A program made the translations under genes and the position numbers. The notes beneath the pieces were generated by a model that was given only the letters and a program-made list of their open reading frames with translations, did not search any database and was not told the DNA's origin. Positions 42,538 to 53,915 of a stretch of 64,000 nucleotides of DNA are shown here, piece by piece. Source of the stretch: Ulota crispa (lineage: Eukaryota; Streptophyta; Bryopsida; Orthotrichales; Orthotrichaceae); NCBI GenBank assembly GCA_963920765.1, contig OY987243.1, forward strand, positions 16,554,001 to 16,618,000, in the 5' to 3' direction. How positions within the stretch are numbered: the first letter of the stretch is position 1; every line of letters starts with the position of its first letter.

Positions 42538-43835
42538 GTAAGTAAATAATACATGCTGAAACAGGAATCGCATGCTTGTTGCATCTTCCTAGAAAAATGT
42601 ATAATTCAGTCTTGATCTTCTACTAGTAAGGCCAGGCACTCTGACACGTTCAGGCCTGAAAAGATGCAACGATTAACTCTACAAATTGCGAAAGAGTCAC
42701 TCAACAAGATTGCCAGAAGGGAGACAGTTTCACCCGCAAATTGCGAGAATCGCACAGTGATTTGTCGTGCAGCACAAATCAACGGATGACCTGTATGAAA
42801 TCGTATGATCTCTTCAGATTCGAAACTGACAGGAAATCCGTTACCCGGATTCCTTTCACGTACGGTGTGCAGGCTAGAAGCTAGCTGGTCCACGCACTTC
42901 CTCCAGATTTTAGTAGAGATGGCATCATTCTATCTCTCATTCCCTAACCAACTCTTGCAGTGGCATTTGGCACCACCAGAATTGAATGATTCCGACTAGA
43001 TTCAGACATATATATTTTCTAAATCTAGCCTCTCTGGAATCTTTCCATCGGTACGTTGATTAGGTGTCTGATCATGCATCGACGAGTGGTAGATTCGTAG
43101 TAGCAACGTGAATTTACCTTCCACGTCCTCGTGCATTAGGCTTGTGACATGGAAAGGTTTGAGTTGTCGACGGACTGGACGGCTGGACTAACTGACCAAG
43201 TGCATGCATGTCCTGGGCGCACATACACATACGCGGGGCCATGGTGGTCCATGCCCTTGTGCATATATTTATCACCATGGACACCTCCAGCAAGGGAAAG
43301 GAGAGTACGTACTAATAGAGCTGTAGTTGTATTCAAATTGTGTACAATACATGCGACAGCCTAAGCCATACGGGTGCAGAAAGGACATCCTAGAATGCAT
43401 GGTTCCCAGTCTCAATGCGTTTTGCAGATGACATGCAGAATATACCAATCTATGTTTAGATTGATTTGGTGGTGTTCCCGACGCAAGGATGACTAGGCTG
43501 TTTTGGATCTGAATCAATCAGAGCTTCACAGTCATTGGAGAACCGTTCAGTATTCAAGCCTAGGAAAGCTACACCAAATAGTGCATTTAGGTTGCCCCAC
43601 ACTAATTCACATATCTTACTCTTCTACTCCTGAAAAAATTATTTCCATCACTAATTACTGGGCCTTGCAACCACTACAAAGCTGCCAAAAAATAAATTAA
43701 CAACATTCAAGTTACAAACCACATGAAATTTAGGCATGATCATCATATCTAGGGCAACTTGAATGCACTATTTGGTGTAGATCTTTCTATCTGACCCTGC
43801 CCAATAGTCGATGTATCTGAATGATGTAATTTCAT
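42538..43835. other. Low-repeat island, no gene recognised
   Basis: Balanced composition between 42600 and 43550. Frames at 42606-42893 (- strand, GTG start) and 43149-43364 show no known domain. A small foldback-like pair (GGTTGCCCCACAC near 43590 and GGGCAACTTGAATGCAC near 43752) flanks about 170 bases. A regulatory or non-coding RNA role cannot be excluded. Confidence 0.4.
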
Positions 43836-44204
43836 TTAACCCTTGAAGGTTGGATGGGTGGCCGTGCCTGCCCTCTATAGTGGTTTCTATAGTGGTGTGG
43901 CAGGTGTCAACCCATTAAAATTTTGTTCTATAAAATTGCAAAAGTCAACAATGCATGGTGCCCTCATGAAAATTGCAAGAAGGGCAACTTGGGACCTAAC
44001 ACCGTGTGTCTGAATATTATCACAATTTGGGTTACAAAAAAATATGTGCATTTCATGAGGTTATTTTTTGCCTTACATGTTGGACCATGTGTTTATGGTC
44101 AATTTTGAAAAAAAATCAGATGAAAAACAAATATTTTCTGAATCTCAAAATATTTTTTCAAAGTCGGAGGACATTTTTTGTCCTCCTCGGCGTTTTGGGG
44201 TTAA
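43836..44204 (-). mobile_element. TTAA-group element, ~350-bp family
   Basis: It starts TTAACCCTTGAAGG and ends GCGTTTTGGGGTTAA. It is inverted relative to 9269 and 31138, with the shared block CCCTCATGAAAATTGCAAG. The right TTAA is shared with the next element. Confidence 0.88.
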
Positions 44205-45142
44205 CCCGTAAATGCCCAAGGCACCAAATTTTGGTGTCCAAAAAATTTCAAGAAACTTTGAAACCCTATTGTGGACACAGATTTTATTGTTTTTAGGTTT
44301 TATTTTTGGAAAATTTGTGTTTTGAAGTTAGCTTCACCGATCAAATTCAACTTCCTCCATATCTTATTCCAAGTGTTTTTGGTGGAAGGTTTATTGCAAG
44401 CATACATTTTGTGCCATGAATAGTGCCATGAAAAGTGTCATGAATAGTGTTGTGAATAATGTCACAAGGCCTAATGGCCTATGAGAACTTGCCACATTGA
44501 AAAGACGGGCATCAAGTTGAGCAAAAGGTGAAGACTTCCTTTGGGCACTCCCTTATTTAGTAAGGCCTTTTTACTAAAATTTTGACATCTGACAAAATCT
44601 AAAAGTGCTTTTGGACTATTTTCAATTGGAATACCTTTGTTATAGAAATCAAGACTCTTTTATTGTTGAGTTTTCTTTCATTCAAATTAAATTTTTTGGT
44701 CAATAATTGAAGCTAAATTATTTTTTTTTGCATTGGGTGTTTGCACTTTAATAGTTGCATTGCAAGCTTGTTTGTGAAACTATGGTCATGGATTTGGAAG
44801 GGGGGACATTAGTTTTGAAGAAGCAACAACAAACACTAAAGCATCCTAAGTGGTTGCTTCCCAATTTTGTATCCAAAAGTTGCCAATTAGCATTAGAAGT
44901 TTTGGGCAGCTCCAAAAAATTCAAAAAATTCTATAATAATCATCATTCAGTTACATATATCTTAAGATCCAAGTGGCCATTTTGGATTTTTTTGGGTAGC
45001 GCCATCTAAAAACCTTGAAGTTCAAGATTCAACGGCTACAATTTTGTTTTGATATTTAATAACAATTTTACAAGGACAATTCAAAAACTTCAAAACTACC
45101 TTCCAAACACAAGAAAAACACCCTTGGACATTTAGGGGTTAA
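44201..45142 (+). mobile_element. TTAA-group element, 0.9-kb family (GGTG-motif ends)
   Basis: It starts TTAACCCGTAAATGCCCAAG then CACCAAATTTTGGTGTCC and ends GGACATTTAGGGGTTAA. Collinear with 29611-30509 and 56872-57785. Confidence 0.92.
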
Positions 45143-45744
45143 GACTACCAGAGGAGATGAATGACGAAGATCCTCTTGGTTTTAGTCAAACAATATGCAA
45201 TACAACCGGTTCAAACTCCAAATGACATTCTAGACCATTCTTTGCACTTGCCAGCTGCCACACTATAGTACCGTCTACCAAATATGTCACTCATTCAAAC
45301 CATGTCAATCATGATAAGAGATATGACTGTTATAGGCATACAATACTAATGGACAAATTGAATAGTAAGGTTATAATCACACCCAAATACAACTAAATGA
45401 GCATTTGAATATAGCTCATGTCATGAGCTTGTCCTACTTGTGTTTGGGTCTCGCTTCGAAATCCGAAAGACAAATATATTAGAAGTAAAAAATTAGTAGA
45501 CATATTTGGCCATCTTCAGTTCTTCACAAAGGTGAAGAGTCTCATAATTATACAGTTTGCCAGCTTCTTGTGTGAGTTTTGATTTTCTCACCCGTCTTCC
45601 AAAAAATATTCTTGTCCAGTTGTCCTAAATATCCAAATCACCTACTTAAAGTTAACGAGTGTTGAGCTTTGTAGGGAAATACGAGACGTTGCAACTAAAT
45701 GCAAAGGGAAATCCACTATGGAACCTTTTGTGTATATAAATGAA
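45143..45744. other. Intergenic DNA, nothing recognised
   Basis: No supported gene or repeat ends. Confidence 0.4.
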
Positions 45745-46240
45745 GGGGAATTTTCATAAATACCCCTGAAGTTTGCCATATTTATTATTTACATAGATAC
45801 TCTTGGTTTTTCAGAAATTGCACAAATTATCTTGAACCATAATTTTAAACGTGTGCACAAGGGACAAACAAGTGGCATGCACAATAGACCAACATTTAAA
45901 AATTATGATCCAAGGATATTTGTGCAATTTCTGAAAAACTAGGGAACACTATATTAGGAAAATTGGGAAAAATGGAGGGATCGTTTTGTACTCCACCTTA
46001 ATTTCACATCAATAAATGTAAGCATAGCTATTGTTCAAAAGTTGTAATTATCAAAACTCTTGGAGGCAATCATTGAGACTTCACTATGGTACAAGAAAAT
46101 GCACACTCATTTTTTTGTGATATGCTAATATAGTAGAATGATGAAAGTGTTGGTTTTCCGATTTACCTAATATGGTGTTAAGGGTATCTATACAAATATT
46201 AATGGCAAACTTCAAGAGTATCATTCCATAAAATTTTCCC
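45745..46240. mobile_element. GGGGAATTTTCAT-end MITE hosting another MITE
   Basis: Left GGGGAATTTTCATAAATACC and right TTCCATAAAATTTTCCC are inverted, with further pairing inward (GAAGTTTGCCAT and ATGGCAAACTTC). The copy is split by 45945-46179. Confidence 0.75.
45945..46179. mobile_element. AACACTATATT-end MITE (4-bp TSD family), nested
   Basis: The ends AACACTATATTAGG and CCTAATATGGTGTT enclose the family core TTTTGTACTCCACCTT. Flanks AGGG and AAGGG are consistent with a 4-bp duplication offset by one base. Confidence 0.82.
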
Positions 46241-46243
46241 ATA

Positions 46244-46836
46244 AAGAAACTACAAATGTTCAAGATTAATGATTAATAAGAAGGTGTTCAAATTTAACTC
46301 TGAGTTTTACATTCAGGTTAGTTGTATGCAGAAGAATATCTGGGGACCGATTTCGCAACATGGTCACAAACTCACAATCAGGTATGATTACCTTCTGGAT
46401 TGATTGATTTACAGTTAGCCAATAGCAGGTAGGTGGTTACCGGTACCTCTTGGGAAGAGGCTACCAGTGCTGGGTCAGTGGGCAATGGGCTGAGAGCGCC
46501 ACAACTCACAAGGGTTTAAGCTTAGCTGTTGGTGGGTGATCAAATCTGCTTGACCAGGTCTGCAAGCGGAGTTTGAAAGCAGAGCTAGGCCGGCACAGTC
46601 ATGGCTGCGCAACCAGTGGCAGGGACAAAGGATTCAGCCAAAAAAGAGGTACGGTACAAGGATCTAGGAGAATGAACCTCGGTTGTCTCTCTATTCTTAG
46701 AGTCATTGCCTCATTGCTCACAAGTCCCAAACCCCCCCCCCCCCCCCCCCCCCGGCTCTTTCGTGAGGAATTAGGAAGTCCCTTTCTATCACACGTTTCT
46801 GTTCCATGGCAGAATCCTTAGAACCACGCTCTATGA
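46244..46836. other. Low-repeat island with a poly-C run
   Basis: GC-richer sequence from about 46320 to 46830. The frame at 46573-46821 begins with TTG and is interrupted in character by a proline run encoded by the C tract. No gene recognised. Confidence 0.4.
46732..46753. repeat. (C)22 homopolymer
   Basis: Twenty-two consecutive C residues, the only such run in this AT-rich window. The G-rich complement could form quadruplex structures. Confidence 0.95.
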
Positions 46837-48565
46837 TTAACCCTTAAGTGTCCAAGCCATTTTCACCAAAAATTGGGTTTTTTTTGGAGATCTACAACTT
46901 TGATGCATCGTATCTTAGCCCCTAAGGGATCAAGGGTGTTTTTTTGAGAAAAATTCTCAAAAACTGCCAATTTTTAGTGCATTGCCCAAAATTGAAAATA
47001 AAAACTTTTTTTCTCAATTCCAACTGTACAAAAGTGTGTCAAATAGATAAGTTAATGTGTGCAAAAAAATTCAGCCCGTTTGATTGCGCAAATTGTAAGA
47101 TTATAACATTTGAAGTGAGAAAAATAGCTTTTATTCATCCCTGCAAAACAAGGTCAGCGGAGTTTGACCCTTCCTAGAGTAAAATTTTTGCTCTACACAA
47201 ATTTGAGCTCTTTGACCATTCACAGGTATATGATGTTAGGTTCACTCATGAAAATTTTCAAATGTAATATAGAATCTAGCTTATTCTAATACACCATGCA
47301 ATGCAAGGAGGTTTAGTGAATTGGTAATACATTAGTCATTCTTTCATCATTTCTGGTGCAATGAGGAAGTGCTTTATTTGAAATTTGAATGGTAAAAAGT
47401 TAGAGACAAACATTTGGAATATGTGAAAAATAGTTTCAAGAGTTTTGGATTTATAGATTAAAAGATGATAGGGCCTGAAGTTAGAGGAATTCTTTTTTTC
47501 GTGACAATACCCAAACATAGTTAACAAAGTTTGACTCCCTTTTAGATGTGATGTAAGAGTTCAATTTTTTTTTTTTTGACAATTGTAATTTATGTTTTTT
47601 TAGTTACATACTTGCCAAATTTCAAAAGTTGATGAGAGTTTTAGCATAAGATTCTCCAAAGAAGCTCAAGCTGCCCGAGTTGCCCAAATTCTTTTGGGTA
47701 ACATAACTTTTGAACCGGGCATCCGATTGAGGAAAATATTACATTTCCACTTGGGGATACATAATTGCACTTTTTATAACATTTTTGAAAATATCCAATA
47801 AAAATTGACTTCATATGACCCTACCCAAGTTCTCAAGTGACTATTGAACAGCCACTTGGTCCTTTGGGGGTTAGTCATTTGGATGATCCATAGAAAGTGA
47901 CCATTGAAAATTGTGGAACACCTACTTAGAAAAAAGCTTGCAAATTTTTGGAACACTTGACCGCGGGAAATGGGAGATTATGACATTTGATCAAACAACA
48001 TGTGATGGCAAAATCTCATTTTTTGGCTAGTAGCTGCTATTTATTAAATTTTTCAAATTTCTATAAGCCTCTAATTCATCTCACAATTTGTGAGTAGTAA
48101 GATTAGATGTGTATGCACACACGTGCAGATCATTGAAGATTTCACTTCTTTGTATGTTAAGTTTTGGGGTTTCAATGTTCAAATTGCTATTGCACTGAAA
48201 ACAATGACCAACACAATCAATGATGGCAACCACAACAATAGTTTAGAACATGTTTGAACCCTTGCCAACAAATTTCCTATTACCACAAAGCCCACGCAAG
48301 GAAGCTTGCAAGGAGTATTGACCGGTTACAACCTGTAAGATGTTGCTTACCACCTTGCCCCCAATGGTGTTTCACCCAATCAAGACTCTTGAAACACTTG
48401 TACAACACTTGACTTGCCTTGCCATTTACTCCACTTGCATGCAAACCAATTAAATGTCTTGATATTTGTAGTTTATAGCAAGGCCAAAATTAAATCTAGT
48501 ACCTCAAACGGGCTTGTGAAATCATGTGAGGCCACTTTTAGGCCTCTAGGGCATTCAGAAGTTAA
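46837..48565. mobile_element. Probable TTAA-group element hosting another TTAA element
   Basis: The left end is TTAACCCTTAAGTGTCCAAG and the right end CTAGGGCATTCAGAAGTTAA. Removing the nested copy at 46915-47874 leaves about 770 bp. The right terminus is diverged, so the pairing of ends is moderately supported. Confidence 0.55.
46915..47874 (-). mobile_element. TTAA-group element with TTAG on both sides
   Basis: The ends TTAGCCCCTAAGGGATCAAG and CTTGGTCCTTTGGGGGTTAG are flanked by TTAG at both sides. It matches 5328-6306 in reverse orientation and lacks that copy's poly-A run. Confidence 0.87.
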
Positions 48566-48772
48566 GTGCACATGAAAATATGAATTTTCGGGCATGTATG
48601 GTCTCTACAATAAATAAAAGTCCAAAACCCCTTACTCTAGATCACCATTTCTAGTTCCTTTCCAGATCATGAGGCTAGAAATCAAGTTATGTCCTACTAA
48701 CTATTTCGTATGATTTTAGTTTGAGGGGTGGTTCACACTAAGTGTCTGCATCCAAAGTCCCAAGTTTACAAG

Positions 48773-48844
48773 CCCCACCTCAATGATAAGTCCCACCTCA
48801 ATGATAAGTCCCACCTCAATGATAAGTCCCACCTCAATGATAAT
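48773..48844 (+). repeat. 18-bp tandem repeat, four copies
   Basis: Unit TCCCACCTCAATGATAAG repeated four times almost perfectly. Confidence 0.95.
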
Positions 48845-48932
48845 TCCTAACTTTGTTGGATTGTAAAGGAAAAATACACGTACTCAAAAAAGGTTTGAAT
48901 GCTGGAGAGATTTCTCTTTTGAAGCTTGACTA

Positions 48933-49258
48933 AGGTAGGAGGCTCATGTTCTGCTCAGGTTCAAATTTGGTCCATCCTCTCAAATGTATTTCATGTGTGC
49001 ATGCTGTTTTTTATAAGTTTCAAAAATGTATAAACAATGTATATTTGAGAAGGTGAACCGTTATAGAGCCCTATGGTCTTTTCACTTCAAAATTTTATAA
49101 CTAATTCCACAAAGCTCCAAAAAATATGAAACAACTTGGGTTAGATGTCAATTCTTCTTGTCTTTCAAGGAAAATTTACTGAAAATTAGTTCAAGAAGTT
49201 TCACCTCCCCAAAATTTAGTTTCAGCCCTTAGATGGTCCATTCATGAGCCTCCTACCT
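48933..49258 (+). mobile_element. AGGTAGGAGGCTCATG MITE (TA group)
   Basis: Perfect inverted ends AGGTAGGAGGCTCATG and CATGAGCCTCCTACCT are flanked by TA. The right half matches 700-1025 in reverse orientation. Confidence 0.92.
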
Positions 49259-49355
49259 TACTACGTTGGCGTCAATTTATATTGCACCCAATATTTTGAG
49301 CAAAGTTCCACATTGTTGGCGGTAAAGTTTTCAAGTGTGATGCCATGTAGGTATT

Positions 49356-50578
49356 TTAACCCCTAAAATTCTTTTGTGTTTAGAGGCCCAAAACTACTTC
49401 AAAATACTAGTCCCCAAACTAGGGTCAAAATCTTCATTGAAACTTACTTCTTAACAAATCCAACCATAGGATCCTTTGGTTGACTTGCATAAGTACATTG
49501 TCCTAAAATTTTAGAATGAATGTCCCCACCAATTGCAAGATCAATGTGCCTAAACTTCAAAATGTAGGCTTTTCTAGTCCTTCTAGAAGGTGTAGTTTTG
49601 TTTTTCAGACTTTTTAGAGAAAAACATGTATGTTGTATTTCTTATGTAATTTTGGCAATATGTTGAAAAATGAGTTGCAAGCATACATAAAAAAAATTAA
49701 CCAAAAAAATTTTGGATTCATTTTTATAAAAATTGTAAAGTAAAAGATATTGATGAATGAAAGATATAACTAATATGCTAATAAGTTTTGGAAGAATTTG
49801 AAAATTGTTAATCCCAATGGTGAGAATGCTCTAACAAACAATTAGTAACTTTAATTTTCAATTTCATTTGAAATTTTTCAAAATTGAGGGTAAAAGATAA
49901 CTTTAAGATAGGAGCACCCATAAGCATGGAAATATGAGTTTTGGAGTAGGTAAAACAAGTGACTAACTTTGAAAAAAATAATGTAAGTTAGGAAATGGAA
50001 ACCAAAAATATTGATATCAAATTCAAGGTTCCAACTGCAAGCATTTGTTCACCAAGAACAAGGCTTGTTGGTTCTTAAATAGTGAGATGGGTACTCAAAA
50101 CTGTTGTGGAGTCACCCACAACCATGACTTTGTCACCCATGAATATCACTTAAGTATCCATAAGCACCCTGACTATGTCAATGACGCCCATGGGTGCACT
50201 ACCTTATATGTTTTTTCTACCCTCTTCCTACTTTCATTGCCCGCAAAGTGAAACTCCTTTTAACTCTTACCTCATTATTTGAAATTGAGTGATTCAATTT
50301 TTTTTTGAGTAGGTATCAATCTATACAATTCTATAAAAAAAAAAAATTTAAAATTTAGAATATAATTTTTGCTGCCCGGTTTGACATTGAAATTGAAAAA
50401 ACCTTCTAACTTTTGCATTACTTACTGGAATGACATGAAATAAAGCTTCCCATGTAGATTATGATGAGTAGCATCCATCCTAAACATTTCATGAAAAAAC
50501 TCTAAACTATGAAGTCAATAGAGCCTGCCCAAGTTCTCATAAAGCCCAAAGTGGGCTCCTTGGTCCTTTAGGGGTTAA
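49356..50578 (+). mobile_element. TTAA-group element (0.92-kb subfamily) hosting a TA MITE
   Basis: The ends TTAACCCCTAAAATTC and GGTCCTTTAGGGGTTAA have TTAA on both sides. It aligns with 7468-8385 apart from the 0.29-kb MITE. The right TTAA is shared with the next element. Confidence 0.92.
49916..50204. mobile_element. AGATAGGAGCACCCATAAGC MITE, TSD TA, nested
   Basis: The ends AGATAGGAGCACCCAT and ATGGGTGCACTACCT are flanked by TA. The sister at 7468-8385 reads CTTTATATG at the site, proving a 2-bp TA duplication. Confidence 0.93.
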
Positions 50579-51213
50579 CCCCTAAAAACCTAAGCCCTTT
50601 TTGAGCTTCCAAGAATTTGTCATAGCTTGAAATAAAATTTAACATTTTGCTAAGTTGTCTTGAGTTTTTTTGAATTGTCGCTGTACAAATTCAAACTAGA
50701 TATGTTAGAAGTTACATAGGAAAAGAAAACACAACAATATCAATCATGGATTGAAAGATTATACCGTTTGATCATGAGGGTTTTAAAAGTGCAAATATGA
50801 CTTGTAGTCTTTTAATCCTCTTTTCACATGTTGGATCTAAAAAGTTGGACACCAAAAAAATATGAGGAATAAAAAAGACAACAAATGTAACTCCAGTCAC
50901 TTTGTGACTTTTCAAAATCTTTTCTAAGTTTTTTTTAAATGAGTTTCTAGTGTAAATTTCTCTCCAAGATTTAGTGTATTTGAGGCTCATTTCCAAGAGC
51001 TCTCAACACTACAGAATGTCAAGATCCTTGTACAAAATCTTGAATAGAAATTTATAATCAAATCATTTTCAAAATCAGATTTTTGATTCTTAAACTATAC
51101 TTCAAGAAGAACATTGCATACATGTAAATTACTAAAATAGCAACTTAGTTAGATTTGATGAACTTCAAAGTATTCTCAACACCAAAATTTGGTGCCGTAG
51201 ATTTAGGGGTTAA
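50575..51213 (+). mobile_element. TTAA-group element, family shared with 11.5 and 53.0 kb
   Basis: It runs from TTAACCCCTAAAAACCTAAG to CCGTAGATTTAGGGGTTAA with TTAA on both sides. It is the shortest member (639 bp) and supplies the empty site for the MITE nested in the 53.0-kb copy. Confidence 0.9.
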
Positions 51214-51514
51214 AGGAACTTGAGATTTGGGACATAGTGTGACGCTACAGGTCTTGATACACTGCTCTCCACTTGATACAGTTTATGCTTTTGAGATTTC
51301 AATGGAGTTTGGAAGTTGGGATGTACGACCTAGGACTTAGAGCGATATACCCCTTACACACATCAAACTTTGATAATTGATACAACACAAGGAAGTAATG
51401 TAAATTAGAATGATCCAAAAAGTTGAAAAACCACGACAAATACATTCAATGCCATATTTTATCAAGGCAAAATTTCATGGATACCCTTATTATAACGACT
51501 GGCAGTACATATAA
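51214..51514. other. Intergenic DNA, nothing recognised
   Basis: No supported feature. Confidence 0.4.
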
Positions 51515-51518
51515 AGAG

Positions 51519-51774
51519 AACGTGATATTAGTTAATTTGGGAAAAAAAAACCCCTATTCTGAGATTTTTGAATTTTTCATTTCTGGGAGTTTTAAGTGAT
51601 TTAGATTGAATTTTATGATGATTTCTTCAAGATCTACATCAATGATCAAATGTCTTGAAAGAATTATTAAAAAAACTCACTTTAAATCACTAAAATATAC
51701 TCAAGAATGTGAAATTTGGTATCCCAAAATCCGTTTTGGGAAAGTGTTTTTCCCAAATTAATGAATATTGTGTT
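51519..51774. mobile_element. AACGTGATATT-end MITE (4-bp TSD family, subfamily 2)
   Basis: The ends AACGTGATATTAGTTAATTT and AAATTAATGAATATTGTGTT are flanked by AGAG and AAAG. The interior (GTGATGATTTCTTCAA) is shared with 60935-61185 but not with the first subfamily. Confidence 0.82.
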
Positions 51775-52077
51775 AAAGTCAAAATTTTAATTGAGCTATA
51801 AAATTTGATTATTATTTTGAATTTGCAAGAGTTTATGATTGCTTGCAAATACTCAGTACATGTGATTTATGGTTTTACCTCAATTATTGATTTATTTATA
51901 GGGTACATCCACTACTCCACTAGCACACTAATATTATAATTTAATCTTCTCATACATACTTCAATCATTCATTTCAAACACATCTATTAGTAGCATCTAA
52001 TTTTAAAATAACGTGTATAATGCATTTTGATCGATATTGTCAATTCTACACAAATATGTGCTTTATACACTATTAGG

Positions 52078-52198
52078 AAATCATGGTCAAATTTACAAAA
52101 AAGTTGATAAAGATTGTGACCTAATCTATGGTATACTATAGACTAGGTCACAATCTTTATCAACTTTTTGTAGATTTGACCATGGTTTCCTTGTAATG
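52078..52198. mobile_element. CACTA-like foldback miniature
   Basis: Left CACTATTAGGAAATCATGGTC; right GACCATGGTTTCCTTGTAATG, so one terminus is altered. Arms of about 55 bp pair through GATAAAGATTGTGACCTA. No clean 3-bp TSD is visible. Confidence 0.7.
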
Positions 52199-52551
52199 TA
52201 TGCACCAAAACTAATTACAAATATGATAAACTATCATTTAAAATTGAAAAATGGACATCAATCTTCTTTTTCATTCATAAATAAGCTTGTACAACTTTGG
52301 TGTACAACTCATGGATTGTGATTGTCAATCCTTTTTTTGTCCACCATTGAGATTGTGTAAACTGCTAGTTTTGAAAAGTTTAGCAGGATTTAAGTCTCAC
52401 TTGTGTGAGTTGTGTCTGTCAAGATCACTTATATGTGGTGAGTTAAAATTGGATACAACATGGGTCTATAATTTAAAAAAACACAATTTCTTTTGCAGCA
52501 TAAACAATTATGAAAACTGCCACAATCAACAAGATGGTATATGTAACATTA

Positions 52552-52859
52552 GGAAAAATATGGGGTCCCAATAAGGTCCTGAGTTTGGGGGGTCCCTAGC
52601 CATGGGAACCTGGTTCCCAATAAAATCATGCGCAGGTTAAGGTGGCATCATTGATGCCACCTCAGATTTTTCAAATATCTTTATTATAAAAAAAATAAAA
52701 AAAAGTTTATTATTTTTTTCTAAGACTATTTTTGGAAATTTTGGATTTTTTGGATTAATTTTTTCTGGCCTTTTGCAGGGGCTGGTTCTCCACATTGGGA
52801 ACAAAACATATGGAGGGCCAGATTCGTTAATAAAGGCCTTATGGACCCCCATATTTTCC
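52552..52859. mobile_element. GGAAAAATATGGGG-end MITE
   Basis: The ends GGAAAAATATGGGGTCC and GGACCCCCATATTTTCC are flanked by TA. Inside are GGTGGCATCATTGATGCCACC-like palindromes. Sister of 10927-11260. Confidence 0.88.
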
Positions 52860-53000
52860 TAATGAAAATAGTGTAACAATATAAAATACATTAGCAACAT
52901 TTTGAGCCCTCCAAGAGCCTCTTAAGGTTTGACAAACCAAGCTGTTATTTAGCTTTGCTCAAGAAAATAACTCCTTGTAATTTTATGGTATACACGTGAC

Positions 53001-53915
53001 TTAACTCCTAAATACCCAAGGCATCACATTATGGTGTTGACAATACTTTGGACTTCTATCAAACCTAACTAAGTTGCTATTTTAATAGATTCTAATTTTT
53101 AGTTATTCTTTAGTCTAGTTTTAGCATCAAAAATTTGATTTTGTAAATGATTGATTATGATTTTTCTATTCAAGATTTTGTGCAAGGGTGTACATTGCAA
53201 TCTTGACCTTTTTAGTGTTGAGAGCTCTTGGAAATGAGCCTCAAATACACTAGACCTTGGAGAAAAATTTACACTAGAAATTCGCTTTAAAAAATTGTAG
53301 ATGAGATTGTGAAAAACCTTAAATTGATTGGACTTAATACATATTTTATGTCCTTTAACCCCATATTTTTCAAGTGACAATTTTTTTAGATTTGACATGT
53401 GAAAAGAGAATTGAAGGACTTCAAGTCATTTTCACAATTTTAACACCCTCTTGATCAAACATTATAATCTTTCAAATCTATAAATGATATTGTTAACACC
53501 ATATTCATTAAAATGGGAGATTTGCATTGAATTGAGAGGTAATGGAAAGGAAATTCAAAGAAAGGTTTAATTGCAATTTAGCTCAAGTCAAGCTAAATTG
53601 CAATAAAACCTTTCAAAATTGACCTAAAATTAGAAGGTTTTATGTCAATTTAGCTGAAAACTCTACTTTTAATGGAAATTGAAAAATCAAGTCGAGATCA
53701 ACATGGTTATTTTGAGAGGTGCCCAATCTCCCATTTTAATGAATATGGTGTTCGTTGTGTTTTCTTTTCCTATGTAATCTCTAATATATGTAGTTTGATT
53801 TTGTACGGTAACAATTTAACAAAAATAGATACAACTAGTCAAAATTTTGATTATTTGTTCAACGTAGAACAAATTCCTAGAAGCTCAAAAAGTGCTTTGG
53901 GCATTTAGAGGTTAA
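53001..53915 (-). mobile_element. TTAA-group element, nested and itself hosting a MITE
   Basis: The ends TTAACTCCTAAATACCCAAG and TTTGGGCATTTAGAGGTTAA have TTAA on both sides. It aligns inverted with 50575-51213 and 11486-12410. It carries the 258-bp MITE at 53495-53752, making a three-level nest. Confidence 0.9.
53495..53752. mobile_element. AACACCATATT-end MITE, 4-bp TSD TGTT/CGTT, innermost of a three-level nest
   Basis: The ends AACACCATATTCATTAAAAT and ATTTTAATGAATATGGTGTT are flanked by TGTT and CGTT. The complement of the uninterrupted sister (50575-51213) reads GATATTGTTGTGTTTTC, showing a single TGTT. Confidence 0.92.

Noticed and set aside
46573-46821. 82-codon frame with a proline run
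   Set aside because: TTG start, and the proline run is just the C homopolymer.
48773-48844. Repeats with short spacing as a CRISPR-like array
   Set aside because: A direct tandem of 18-bp units with no spacers, in a plant-like context.
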